Assembly: GCA_002285055.1 (NCBI GenBank)
Contig: NQYJ01000001.1
Coordinates: forward strand, 186,001 to 250,000
Length of the DNA stretch: 64,000 bases
Direction of reading: 5' to 3'
Source: Candidatus Izimoplasma sp. ZiA1
Lineage (GTDB): Bacteria > Bacillota_I > Bacilli_A > Izemoplasmatales > Izemoplasmataceae
A model generated the notes under the pieces. It worked only from the letters and a program-made list of their open reading frames with translations, was not told the DNA's origin and made no database searches. The position numbers and the translations under genes were made by a program. Position 1 is the stretch's first letter; each line of letters begins with the position of its first letter. Shown here one piece after another: positions 53,724 to 62,419 of this stretch.

Positions 53724-54567
53724 AATCTATTAATTTATCTGATAACATAATAAAATCCTCAACATTTAAACTCTCAGCTCTCACTGTTCTTGAATAGCCT
53801 AAAGACTCTAACAAATCCTCAACTTTTGTTTTATCATAACCAAAAACAGAATTTAAGTTGTTAGATAACTTTTTTCGTCTTTGAACAAAACTTGAACGAA
53901 CAATTTGATAAAAGTATTTTTCATTAATTGGTTTAACTGTATTATCTTCTTTAGTTCTTAGATAGACAATCGCACTATCTACATTTGGAGCAGGAACAAA
54001 TACTGTTCTTGGCACTTTAAATGCTAACTTAGCTACAGTTTTGTACTGAATTGCTATTGATAAAGAATTATAGTCTTTTTTCGATGGTTTTGAAGTAATC
54101 CTATTTGCCACTTCAAGTTGCATCATCACAACCATCTCATTGATGTATTTTGAATCTTCTATACATTTCATTAAAATCGGAGTAGTGATGTAGTAAGGTA
54201 AGTTAGCTACAACAGTTACTTTATCATATTTAAAATCTAGATGATTTATGTCCTCATCAATATTTCTCGCTAAAATATCATCATTAATCAGGGTAAAATT
54301 ACTTCCTATAAAAGTCTTATTAAGAATGGGTATTAAGTCATTATCTATTTCATAAGCTAGTAAATGCCCTGCCTTCTCTAGTAAAAATTCTGTTAAACTT
54401 CCTAGTCCTGGTCCAATTTCAATTACTAATGTGTTTTCATCAATATTTGCAACGTTAGAAATTTTTCTTAGTATATTTTCATCAGTTAAAAAGTTTTGTC
54501 CAAACTTTTTCTTAATATGAAACTCATTTTTTCTAATTGTTGATTTTACTTTATTAGCTTCTTTCAA
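53713..54567 (-). CDS. ksgA: 16S rRNA dimethyladenosine methyltransferase
   Basis: KsgA (RsmA) dimethylates two adenosines near the 16S rRNA 3' end. It contains KKKFGQNFLTDENILR, the SAM-binding VIEIGPGLGSLT, the NLPY motif (VVANLPYYITTPIL) and VQRRKKLSNNLNS. The start codon is TTG, with AGAAGGTG six bases before it, overlapping the rnmV end by 14 bases. No stronger internal start fits the conserved N-terminus. Coupled translation with rnmV is expected. Confidence 0.95.
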   Translation of the reverse strand: MKEANKVKSTIRKNEFHIKKKFGQNFLTDENILRKISNVANIDENTLVIEIGPGLGSLTEFLLEKAGHLLAYEIDNDLIPILNKTFIGSNFTLINDDILARNIDEDINHLDFKYDKVTVVANLPYYITTPILMKCIEDSKYINEMVVMMQLEVANRITSKPSKKDYNSLSIAIQYKTVAKLAFKVPRTVFVPAPNVDSAIVYLRTKEDNTVKPINEKYFYQIVRSSFVQRRKKLSNNLNSVFGYDKTKVEDLLESLGYSRTVRAESLNVEDFIMLSDKLIDFKA

Positions 54568-55144
54568 TCAATTCACCTTCTAATATTTCTTCAATTTTAG
54601 ATAAAGATATCCCAAAAGCATTTAATCTTCTTAATAGTGTTTTTCCATTACTTAAGCCAATACCTAGTGTTTCACAAAGTCTACCTCTTATAATTTTCGA
54701 TTCTTTTTGTCCAATCAGTTTGAGGTTATATAGATCACTTATTGTTATTTGCTTAGTTCTTTCTTCATTATACGTTAAACAATTGCTAAGTGCTTCAATT
54801 ATTTTCTCATTCTTAGCATGTTCTACTCCAATTTTTCTTCTATTCTTACTAATTGAATCTTTTTTTCTAAGAAAAGCATGTTTTGTTTCTCCAACATGTT
54901 TAGTTATTATATTTCTAATTCTTTCTCCTTGATAATCTGCATCTAAAAATAAAATAAGCCCTCTAGTTTTACTTAAAAGAAGTAATCTATCTAATAACTC
55001 GATGTTTATTTCACTTCCATTAGTGATTTCAATATCAACATTCGGATATATCTTTCTAATTCTATCTAAATCATGATAACCTTCAACCACAATTACTTCA
55101 TTAAAAGATTTATTTAAGTCCATATTCTTTAAAATATTCTTCAC
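54554..55144 (-). CDS. rnmV: Ribonuclease M5
   Basis: RNase M5 matures 5S rRNA in Bacillota. The Toprim domain is seen in EVIVVEGYHDLDRI and LILFLDADYQGERIRNII; 186-197 residues is standard. The start is uncertain: the GTG used here follows AAGGA closely, while an ATG seven codons later (55123) lacks a good site. The 5' end overlaps the aldo/keto reductase gene by 35 bases. It is part of the run rnmV-ksgA. Confidence 0.93.
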   Translation of the reverse strand: MKNILKNMDLNKSFNEVIVVEGYHDLDRIRKIYPNVDIEITNGSEINIELLDRLLLLSKTRGLILFLDADYQGERIRNIITKHVGETKHAFLRKKDSISKNRRKIGVEHAKNEKIIEALSNCLTYNEERTKQITISDLYNLKLIGQKESKIIRGRLCETLGIGLSNGKTLLRRLNAFGISLSKIEEILEGELIERS

Positions 55145-56240
55145 TTTCCTTCAATTTAGTTGGTATATCTATATTTTGGGGACATTTACTGACACATTCC
55201 TGACACTCAACGCAATTTTCAGAAGTTTGATTAGATTTCTCTAAATTAGATAGTTGCCATTTTGCACTTTTATCATTTTCATACATAGCATGTTGATTGT
55301 ATATTTTAAAATTTGTTGGGATATTAACTCCATATTCACAGGGCATACAATATTTACAGTCTGTACAATCAACTTTTGTTAAAGATATTAGTTTGCTTTT
55401 TACACTGTCTATAAGTTCTAACTCGTGTTTTTCCAAAGGTTTAAAATTAGTAAATGTTTGGATATTATCGATAACATGTTCCATTGTTGACATTCCACTT
55501 AATATGACTTTAACATTTGGTAAACTTCCGACCCATCTCAAAGCCCATGAAGAAATGGAAGCAGTAGGATTATAATCATTGAACATTATTTCAATTTCAG
55601 GATTAAATTTTGCTAAACTACCACCTTTAATTGGTTCCATGATAATTACCGGGATTTCTCTATTTGTTAAAATGTCATAACCCTCGAGACCTTGTTGATG
55701 ATTAGTGTCCATATAGTTCAATTGAATCTGGCAAAAATCCCAATCAAACAAGTTTACAGCTTCTTTAAAAACATCTAAGTTATCATGAAAACTAAAGCCT
55801 ATATATCTAATTTTTCCTTGTAATTTAAGCTGCTTTAATTTTTCTAACACTTTATATTTTTTAATTTCCTCAAGTCTAGTTTTATTAACAGCATGAATGA
55901 GATAAAAGTCAAAATAATCAACTCCAGTTTTATCGAGTTGATCATTGAAAATTCGCAGAACATCTGATTCCTCTTTTATCATCCACGTTGGAAGCTTATC
56001 CGCTAAATAAAAGGATTCCCTATCATAATCCTTGATTATTTCTTTTACAACTAGTTCTGATTCACCATTATGATAAAAATATGCAGTATCGATATAATTT
56101 ACTCCGTTTTTTATAGCGTAATCAACCATTTTTTTTGATAGATATCTATCAATTTTACCATCTTTAAGGGGAAACCTCATACACCCAAAACCTAAAAGAC
56201 TTGTTTTAATACTTAGTTTTTCTAGATTTCGATATTCCAT
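55110..56240 (-). CDS. Aldo/keto reductase with 4Fe-4S ferredoxin end
   Basis: The N-terminal 280 residues form a TIM-barrel aldo/keto reductase: GFGCMRFPLKDGKID, NYIDTAYFYHNGESE, the catalytic Lys in ADKLPTW, YFDFYLIHAV, and GSLAKF. The last 90 residues carry cysteine-rich ferredoxin-like motifs (DCKYCMPCEYGVNIP and NCVECQECVSKCPQNIDIP) for an iron-sulfur cluster. Proteins of this type are predicted oxidoreductases in anaerobes with unknown substrate. It is separated from the lipid kinase gene by two bases and overlaps rnmV. Confidence 0.92.
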   Translation of the reverse strand: MEYRNLEKLSIKTSLLGFGCMRFPLKDGKIDRYLSKKMVDYAIKNGVNYIDTAYFYHNGESELVVKEIIKDYDRESFYLADKLPTWMIKEESDVLRIFNDQLDKTGVDYFDFYLIHAVNKTRLEEIKKYKVLEKLKQLKLQGKIRYIGFSFHDNLDVFKEAVNLFDWDFCQIQLNYMDTNHQQGLEGYDILTNREIPVIIMEPIKGGSLAKFNPEIEIMFNDYNPTASISSWALRWVGSLPNVKVILSGMSTMEHVIDNIQTFTNFKPLEKHELELIDSVKSKLISLTKVDCTDCKYCMPCEYGVNIPTNFKIYNQHAMYENDKSAKWQLSNLEKSNQTSENCVECQECVSKCPQNIDIPTKLKESEEYFKEYGLK

Positions 56241-56242
56241 GT

Positions 56243-57151
56243 TTATTCCTCCTTAAATAGTTTTGGTTTTACTTTCGGACTAACAATTATATCAATTGCT
56301 TTTTCAACAACTTCAATATGTAAATTTCCAGAATTAGCACATTCACCATCAGTATTCCATTTATGGTGAGAGTCTGTATATATCTTCAGTTTTGAAGTTC
56401 TAAATTTATGGACAAAAGGAATAATCTTAGGTCCAATAAAGAATGAAATAAAATATATTAAATTATTAAAAAAGGGTATGTATCTGTATAAAACAACATC
56501 AACCTTACCATCATCTAGAATAGGTTTTTGAACAACGCTAAATCCAGCGACTTTTTTTGAGTTTATAACCATAATTAAGGAGAAGTATCCTCTAAATTCA
56601 CCATTATCATGAACTATTTTCCCTTTCATCATTGGAATTGTAAAAAATTCTTTAATTCCTGTAATCAAGTAAGCAAAATAACCTAGATATTTTTTAAGTT
56701 TAGAATCGGTAACATAGCTAATATCGACATATGTACCTATCGCAGTAACATACATGAAGTATCCATTAGATGATTTTGCTATGTCCATAGTCGCCACTTC
56801 ACCTGTTAAAATTATATCTAAAGCTTTTTCAATGTTTTTTGGTATTTTTAGAGTACTTGCTAAATCACAAGCTGTTCCTGAAGGAATATATCCTATTTTT
56901 GGTCTAAACTCATGGTTTGCAACACCATTAACACATTCATGGAATGTTCCATCACCACCTGATATAACAAGTAAATCTACTTTTTCATCACAAGCCTCTT
57001 TTGCAAGTTTTATTGCGTGCTTCGGTTTCTTTGTTTCAGAGATTTTAACTTTATAATTATTATCCTCTAATTTTTTAACTACATAATCTAGTTTATTTAT
57101 AAATTGCTTTTTCCCACTCGCAGGATTATAAATAATTGTACATTTTTCCAC
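56243..57151 (-). CDS. Diacylglycerol kinase-type lipid kinase
   Basis: A soluble kinase of the DgkB/YegS family. It has the start CTIIYNPASGKKQ, the glycine-rich VISGGDGTFHECVNG and IGYIPSGTACDLASTLKIP, both in the catalytic domain. It would phosphorylate diacylglycerol to phosphatidate in membrane lipid turnover. The start is GTG with AGGGTGATAAT before it. Two bases separate it from the following aldo/keto reductase gene; no functional link is evident. Substrate is inferred from the family. Confidence 0.9.
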   Translation of the reverse strand: MEKCTIIYNPASGKKQFINKLDYVVKKLEDNNYKVKISETKKPKHAIKLAKEACDEKVDLLVISGGDGTFHECVNGVANHEFRPKIGYIPSGTACDLASTLKIPKNIEKALDIILTGEVATMDIAKSSNGYFMYVTAIGTYVDISYVTDSKLKKYLGYFAYLITGIKEFFTIPMMKGKIVHDNGEFRGYFSLIMVINSKKVAGFSVVQKPILDDGKVDVVLYRYIPFFNNLIYFISFFIGPKIIPFVHKFRTSKLKIYTDSHHKWNTDGECANSGNLHIEVVEKAIDIIVSPKVKPKLFKEE

Positions 57152-57183
57152 ATTATCACCCTATTCTATGCCAATATTATATC

Positions 57184-57214
57184 ATAAAAAAAAGGTAGTC
57201 TAACTACCTTTTTG
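57184..57214 (-). terminator. Terminator after pta
   Basis: The hairpin AAAAAGGTAGT CTA ACTACCTTTTT gives a T run on the minus strand. Confidence 0.85.
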
Positions 57215-57224
57215 TTTAATTTAT

Positions 57225-58187
57225 TTAATCAAGTAAAGTCTGTGCTGCGGTTATAATTGCTGTATTGTATACATCTGTTGCATTACATCCTCTTGATAAA
57301 TCATTAACCGGGCTATTTAACCCAGCTAAAATAGGTCCCATTGCTTCAAAACCACCAAGTCTTTGTGCAATTTTATAACCTATATTCCCTGAGTTTAAAT
57401 CTGGGAATATAAATGTGTTTGCATGCCCTGCTACTTTGCTTCCAGGGAATTTTTTACTTCCAACTGCAGGTACAAACGCCGCATCAAATTGCATTTCTCC
57501 ATCAATTTCATAACCACTATTTAATTCCTTAGCCAATTTTGTAGCCAATACCACTTTTTTTGTCTCATCAGTATCTGCTGATCCATTTGAGCTAAATGAT
57601 AACATTGCTACTTTTGGCTCAATACCAAACATTTCCGCAGCTTTTGCTGATTCTACTGCAAACTCAGCTAAACTTGGAGCATCTGGGTTTGGATTTATTG
57701 CACAATCACCAAAGATATATTTTTCATTTTCCTTAACCATTAAGAAATAACCAAATGTTTTTGAAACTCCTGGTTTTGTTTTAATTATCTGTAATGCAGG
57801 TCTAACAGTATCACCAGTAGAATGAATTGCTCCACTCACAAGTCCATCAGCTTTCTTCATATAAACCAGCATTGTTCCAAAGTAGTTTTCATTTAATAAC
57901 ATTGTTCTAGCTTGCTCTTCTGTAGCTTTACCTTTTCTTCTATCAACAAAAGATGCAACCATCTCATCAAATTTTGAATAATCACAAGGGTCGATAATAA
58001 TACAGCTCGACACATCAACACTTTGATCAAAATCTTTCTTTTTACCAATTAAAATAGGTTGGATTAAACCCTCTTTACTAAGTTTACTTGCTGCCTCTAA
58101 GACTCTTAGGTCTGTTGGCTCAGGAAAGACTATTTTAAGCCCTTTACCAGTTATTTTATCTTTCAATTCTTTAATAATAGATGACAT
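57225..58187 (-). CDS. pta: Phosphate acetyltransferase
   Basis: Pta interconverts acetyl-CoA and acetyl phosphate, the step before acetate kinase in ATP-yielding fermentation. It has KIVFPEPTDLRVLEAA, GLVSGAIHSTGDTVRPAL, MLSFSSNGSA and the end LSRGCNATDVYNTAIITA. At 320 residues it is the short Bacillota type. The start ATG follows TTAGGAGTGAT; an in-frame extension of about 86 codons overlaps the divergent gene and promoter and is rejected. A -35 TTGAAA/-10 TAAAAT promoter lies at 58210-58237. Confidence 0.95.
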   Translation of the reverse strand: MSSIIKELKDKITGKGLKIVFPEPTDLRVLEAASKLSKEGLIQPILIGKKKDFDQSVDVSSCIIIDPCDYSKFDEMVASFVDRRKGKATEEQARTMLLNENYFGTMLVYMKKADGLVSGAIHSTGDTVRPALQIIKTKPGVSKTFGYFLMVKENEKYIFGDCAINPNPDAPSLAEFAVESAKAAEMFGIEPKVAMLSFSSNGSADTDETKKVVLATKLAKELNSGYEIDGEMQFDAAFVPAVGSKKFPGSKVAGHANTFIFPDLNSGNIGYKIAQRLGGFEAMGPILAGLNSPVNDLSRGCNATDVYNTAIITAAQTLLD

Positions 58188-58209
58188 AATATCACTCCTA
58201 ACCTCTCTT

Positions 58210-58237
58210 ATTTTACAACTTTTTATAAATATTTCAA
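58210..58237 (-). promoter_or_regulatory. Promoter of pta
   Basis: On the minus strand TTGAAA and TAAAAT are 16 bases apart, in the short region divergent to the HAD gene, whose own promoter (TTGATA at 58246) is weaker. Confidence 0.55.
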
Positions 58238-58293
58238 TTGTTTTCTTGATATTAATAATGAATAATATGTTAAAATGTTGGTAGGTGATAAAT

Positions 58294-58953
58294 ATGACAA
58301 AATTAAACACAATTTTATTTGATCTTGATGGCACTCTGATTGATACAAATGAGATAATTATAATGAGTTTTGAAGCAACTTTTAAAAAGCACTTCCCAAA
58401 GTTAACAGTATCAAGAAAAGAAATACTAACTTTTATAGGACCCACATTACAACAGACATTTGGTCATTATACTGATAGTCCTTTTATGGTATTAGATATG
58501 ATTAAGTCTTATCGTGAGTTTTATGTAGATTTTGAGATTGGTAATTTCGAAATATATCCTAATGTTCTAGAAGTTATAAAGGACTTGCACTCTAAATCAT
58601 ATAATCTAGCAATTGTTACATCAAAATTTAAAATTGCTGCTTGGCCAAGTTTTACATATTACGGTTTAGATAATTATATCAAAACATTCATTTCGCTTGA
58701 TGATGTAAAGAACCCAAAACCAAATGAAGAACCCGTATTATTAGCATTAAGTCACTTTGATAATGTTGATAAAGCCATAATGATCGGTGATAATCAAGGT
58801 GATATCTTATCTGGAAAAAATGCAGGAATTTACTCCGCCGGTGTAGCTTGGAGTATAAAAGGTGAGCAACATTTAAATGAAGCAAATCCAGATTTTATTT
58901 TAAAAGATATCAAAGACATCTACAATATAATTAAAGAAGTAGAGGAGAGTTAA
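58294..58953 (+). CDS. HAD-family phosphatase (PpaX/phosphoglycolate phosphatase-like)
   Basis: The HAD fold is shown by motif I ILFDLDGTLIDTNE, motif II VTSKF, and motif III and IV KPNEEP and MIGDNQGDILSGKNAG. FIGPTLQQTFG resembles PpaX, which hydrolyses pyrophosphate from HPr kinase action, but phosphoglycolate phosphatases are alike. The ATG follows GGTGATAAAT. The HIT gene begins one base after its stop. Substrate cannot be fixed. Confidence 0.88.
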   Translation: MTKLNTILFDLDGTLIDTNEIIIMSFEATFKKHFPKLTVSRKEILTFIGPTLQQTFGHYTDSPFMVLDMIKSYREFYVDFEIGNFEIYPNVLEVIKDLHSKSYNLAIVTSKFKIAAWPSFTYYGLDNYIKTFISLDDVKNPKPNEEPVLLALSHFDNVDKAIMIGDNQGDILSGKNAGIYSAGVAWSIKGEQHLNEANPDFILKDIKDIYNIIKEVEES

Positions 58954-58954
58954 T

Positions 58955-59368
58955 ATGGAATGTATTTTTTGTAAAATAGTAAACGGTGACGTCCCTTCAT
59001 ACAAATTATATGAGGATGATAAAATATTAGCTTTCTTAGATATTACACAAGGAACAAAAGGTCACACTTTAGTTATTCCTAAAACTCATGTTTCTAATAT
59101 CTACGAGATTAAAGAGGACCTATCTGGGTATATTCATAGTAAAATACCTATGATTGCAAGAGCACTTAAGCAAACGTTTAACCCTATCGGCCTTAATATC
59201 ATTAATAACAATGAAAAACCTTTACAAAGCGTTTTCCACTATCATGTTCACCTTATTCCGAGGTATAATGATGATGGGGTTAATATATCAACCCCTAATA
59301 ATTACGGGAATATAACAGATGATGAATTTAAGGACCTGGTAACCAACATAAAACTAAATATTAATTAA
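58955..59368 (+). CDS. HIT-family nucleotide hydrolase
   Basis: A histidine triad protein of 137 residues. The N-terminal CIFCKIVNGDVPSYKLYED and the catalytic motif HYHVHLIPRY (HxHxH) define the family; members hydrolyse nucleoside phosphoramidates and dinucleotides. It follows the HAD gene and is likely co-transcribed with it. Role in nucleotide housekeeping is inferred. Confidence 0.95.
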   Translation: MECIFCKIVNGDVPSYKLYEDDKILAFLDITQGTKGHTLVIPKTHVSNIYEIKEDLSGYIHSKIPMIARALKQTFNPIGLNIINNNEKPLQSVFHYHVHLIPRYNDDGVNISTPNNYGNITDDEFKDLVTNIKLNIN

Positions 59369-59404
59369 AAAAGCTAGTTCAATTTGATTGAACTAGCTTT
59401 TTTT
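59366..59404. terminator. Bidirectional terminator between HIT gene and pepA
   Basis: The long stem AAAGCTAGTTCAAT / ATTGAACTAGCTTT with loop TTG has A and T runs on both sides. Confidence 0.9.
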
Positions 59405-60792
59405 TATTTACAAAAAAACTCTGTGAATGTTTTCACCATAACTCCTGTTGCTATGTTTTTTTCATCAGACGCTGTTCCAGCAACATCTAAATGAATCCAA
59501 GCTGTATCATCTTCAATAAATTCTTCTATGAAAGCAGCTGCTATGCTAGCGCCAGCATATTTCCCACCTTTGTTTGAAATGTCAGCTGTTTTTGATTTTA
59601 GTTTGTCGTGATACGCCTTTGTAACAGGCATTTCCCAAATTTTTTCATTTGTTTTTTCTGTAACTTCTTTAAATTCATTATAGAACTCATAATTATTTGT
59701 AAATGCCCCTGTAAACTCTCCACCAAGAGCTGCAACCATTGCTCCAGTTAGAGTAGCTATGTCAATTATTTTTTTAGATCCTTCTTTTTGCGCAAACCAT
59801 ACTGCATCAGCTAAAGTTAATCTTCCTTCTGCATCTGTTGATACAATTTCAATTGTTTTTCCAAGAGCACTAGTAATAATGTCATCAGGTACTATGGCGT
59901 TATCACCAATTCTATTATCCGTTGCGGCAACAATGCTCATTACATTTTCTTCTAACTGTAATCTTGCAATTGCTTCAATCGCAGAAACTACAGCTGCTGC
60001 TCCTGCCATATCAACTTTCATCCCAGGCATTGATTGTGGTGTTTTTAATGAATAACCACCAGTATCATACATTACGCCTTTACCTACTAAAGCAACTGGG
60101 TCTTTGAATTCTTTTTTACCTTTATATTTTATTTGAATCAACTTAGGTTCATCATAACTTCCTTTGTTAACTCCTAAAAAGGCTCCCATATTCATTTTTT
60201 CAATAGCTTTTTTATCATAAATTGTAACTTCAACATTTTCAATTTTTTCTAGATTTTTTGCATAATTCGCTAAATCAGTTGCGTTCATATAATTATATGG
60301 AGTATTAACCAAAGTTTTAGCTTTATTTACACATTCTCCAATTATATAACCTTTTTTAATATTGCTATATACATTAGTTTCACCGTAAACAAAATATTCT
60401 TTTATTTGATCTTCATATTTTGATTTAAAAGTGTTTAATACATAATTATCACTAATTATTCTTTCGCTCAATAATTCAACAAACTGTAAGTAGTTGTCAT
60501 GCTCAAAAGTGTCAATAAGCATAACCGTATTTTCTTTGATTGAAGTAATCCCTTTGATTATTATTTCTTTTGATTTTTCATTTTTAAGATCTTCAAAATT
60601 CACTATATAAACTTTCTTTGCTGATATTTTACCTAGTGTGTAAATAGTGGTAAACGGCTCATCTACTGAATTAGATAAATCGATACCCATAATTTTGTTT
60701 AAGTCTTTTACCAATTGATTGTTAGTATTATTAGTTAGTATAATGTTTTTTGTTTCAGTACTAAAGTTAAAATCTTTTTGTTCTGTAATCAT
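59404..60792 (-). CDS. pepA: M17 leucyl aminopeptidase
   Basis: This cytoplasmic two-metal aminopeptidase releases N-terminal residues from peptides. The active-site blocks VGKGVMYDTGGYSLK, MPGMKVDMAGAAAVV and STDAEGRLTLADA are present, with the metal Asp/Glu ligands intact. The N-terminal domain is less conserved. It starts 15 bases after serS and follows it in the same transcript; both end together before a bidirectional terminator. Start ATG behind TAGGAGGA. An alternative is a related PepB-type enzyme. Confidence 0.93.
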   Translation of the reverse strand: MITEQKDFNFSTETKNIILTNNTNNQLVKDLNKIMGIDLSNSVDEPFTTIYTLGKISAKKVYIVNFEDLKNEKSKEIIIKGITSIKENTVMLIDTFEHDNYLQFVELLSERIISDNYVLNTFKSKYEDQIKEYFVYGETNVYSNIKKGYIIGECVNKAKTLVNTPYNYMNATDLANYAKNLEKIENVEVTIYDKKAIEKMNMGAFLGVNKGSYDEPKLIQIKYKGKKEFKDPVALVGKGVMYDTGGYSLKTPQSMPGMKVDMAGAAAVVSAIEAIARLQLEENVMSIVAATDNRIGDNAIVPDDIITSALGKTIEIVSTDAEGRLTLADAVWFAQKEGSKKIIDIATLTGAMVAALGGEFTGAFTNNYEFYNEFKEVTEKTNEKIWEMPVTKAYHDKLKSKTADISNKGGKYAGASIAAAFIEEFIEDDTAWIHLDVAGTASDEKNIATGVMVKTFTEFFCK

Positions 60793-60807
60793 AAAATCCT
60801 CCTACTT

Positions 60808-62082
60808 TTACTTAATAATATTTGTTTTCATATAAGGAACTAAAACATCTGGTATTTTAATTGTTCCGTCTTTTTGTTGATAGTTTTCCATTATTGCCAC
60901 AACAGTTCTTCCTACAGCTAATCCTGAACCATTTAGTGTGTGTACAAACTCTGGTTTGCTATCTTTACTTCTTTTAAATTTAATATTTGCTCTTCTAGCT
61001 TGATAATCTTCTGCATTACTAATAGATCCAATCTCTTTATAAGTGTTATATGATGGTAACCAAACTTCTATATCATATGTTTTTCTCATAGAAAATCCTA
61101 AATCACCCGCACACAAATTAACAACTCGATACGGTAAATCTAATAATTTAAGTACTTTTTCACTATTTACCAACATTTCCTCTAACTCTTTATAAGAGTT
61201 TTCTGGTTTTGTGAATTTAATTAATTCAACTTTATTAAATTGATGTTGTCTTATAATTCCTCTTGTATCTCTACCAGCACTTCCAGCTTCTTGTCTAAAA
61301 GCAGTAGTGAAAGCTGTGTATTTTATTGGTAACTCATCATTAGTAAGTGTTTCGTTACGGTGCATGTTAATAGTTGGTACTTCAGCTGTTGGGTTTAAAT
61401 ATAAATCTCTTTCATCTAGTACTTTAAATGCGTCATCCTCAAATTTAGGAAATTGCCCAGTAGCGATCATACTTTCTTTATTAACGATAAAAGGAGGTAT
61501 AATCTCTGTATATCCGTGCTCAATTGCATGTAAATCTGTCATAAAACTAATTAAACATCTTTCTAATCTTGCTCCTAAACCCTTATAAACGGTAAATCTA
61601 CTTCCAGTAATTTTACTTGCTCTTTCAAAGTCTAAAATATCTAATTTTACAGCTAAATCCCAATGAGGTAATGGTTCAAAATCAAAAGTTGTTGGTTCTT
61701 TAAATTTCTTAATTTCAATATTGTCATCTTCTGTAAGACCTCTAGGTATATCTTCTTTTGGTAAATTTGGTGTAATAAGAAGTTGATAATTAATAAACTC
61801 ATTAATGTCCTTTAGTTCAACTTCTAGATTTTTTATATCTTCACCAATACTAGAAACTTGATCCATTATTTGACTTACATCTTTGCCTTCTCTTTTATAA
61901 AGACCTATAAGTTTACTAGTTTCATTACGTTTTGCTTTTTCTGCTTCAACTAAAACTATTATCTCTCGACGACGTTCATCTTTTTTAATCACTTCTAAAA
62001 GATAACTAAAATCTCCACCTCTTAAGTTTAGTAAATCTAGGTATTCTTTTGTATTTTCTCTTAAGCTTTTTAGATCTAACAT
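60808..62082 (-). CDS. serS: Seryl-tRNA synthetase
   Basis: Class II synthetase charging tRNA-Ser. It begins [16 protein letters not shown], has the N-terminal coiled-coil arm (about 35-105), motif 2 [21 protein letters not shown] and motif 3 [19 protein letters not shown]. At 424 residues it is typical. AAGGAGTGAAG precedes the start. A T-box leader with a UCU specifier lies upstream. Confidence 0.97.
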   Translation of the reverse strand: MLDLKSLRENTKEYLDLLNLRGGDFSYLLEVIKKDERRREIIVLVEAEKAKRNETSKLIGLYKREGKDVSQIMDQVSSIGEDIKNLEVELKDINEFINYQLLITPNLPKEDIPRGLTEDDNIEIKKFKEPTTFDFEPLPHWDLAVKLDILDFERASKITGSRFTVYKGLGARLERCLISFMTDLHAIEHGYTEIIPPFIVNKESMIATGQFPKFEDDAFKVLDERDLYLNPTAEVPTINMHRNETLTNDELPIKYTAFTTAFRQEAGSAGRDTRGIIRQHQFNKVELIKFTKPENSYKELEEMLVNSEKVLKLLDLPYRVVNLCAGDLGFSMRKTYDIEVWLPSYNTYKEIGSISNAEDYQARRANIKFKRSKDSKPEFVHTLNGSGLAVGRTVVAIMENYQQKDGTIKIPDVLVPYMKTNIIK

Positions 62083-62321
62083 TTTACTTCACTCCTTTTT
62101 AATAAAAAAACTCGTCCCCATATAAGGGACGAGTATTACCCGTGTTGCCACCCTAGTTAAAGCCGTTTACCAGCTTTCACTCAGTACTTTTTAACGGTTG
62201 TAAACCGGGAATTATTGATTCCACTCAAAGGTAGATTTCTTATTTTTGTGTTATCAGCTTTCACCACCCGCTAATTCTCTTTATACACTCAAATAATACT
62301 TAGCCTTTTCATTGATTTCTT
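62083..62321 (-). promoter_or_regulatory. T-box leader of serS (specifier UCU)
   Basis: On the minus strand the conserved T-box AGGGTGGCAACACGGGT lies at 62154-62138, the terminator ACTCGTCCC / GGGACGAGT at 62134-62110 with a T run, and the specifier TCT at 62235-62233 in GAAATCTACC. This segment aligns with GAATAACACC in the asnS leader, supporting UCU (serine) as the codon. Uncharged tRNA-Ser would block termination. Confidence 0.92.
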
Positions 62322-62327
62322 GCCTTG

Positions 62328-62356
62328 ATAATATCAAACAAAATTCCATTTGTCAA
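62328..62356 (-). promoter_or_regulatory. Promoter of serS
   Basis: A perfect TTGACA and TATTAT 17 bases apart precede the T-box leader on the minus strand. Confidence 0.8.
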
Positions 62357-62391
62357 TTAAGTCTTTCTTTAGATTACATTAGTGGATATAT

Positions 62392-62419
62392 AGAAAAAAA
62401 AGGCCTAAGCCTTTTTTTT
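62392..62419 (-). terminator. Terminator after gyrA
   Basis: A short AAGGC CTAA GCCTT stem, extended by A-T pairs, with a long T run on the minus strand. Confidence 0.75.

Noticed and set aside
58188-58445. 86-codon N-terminal extension of pta
   Set aside because: It overlaps the divergent HAD gene and its promoter, is not Pta-like, and the ATG at 58187 has an ideal ribosome binding site.
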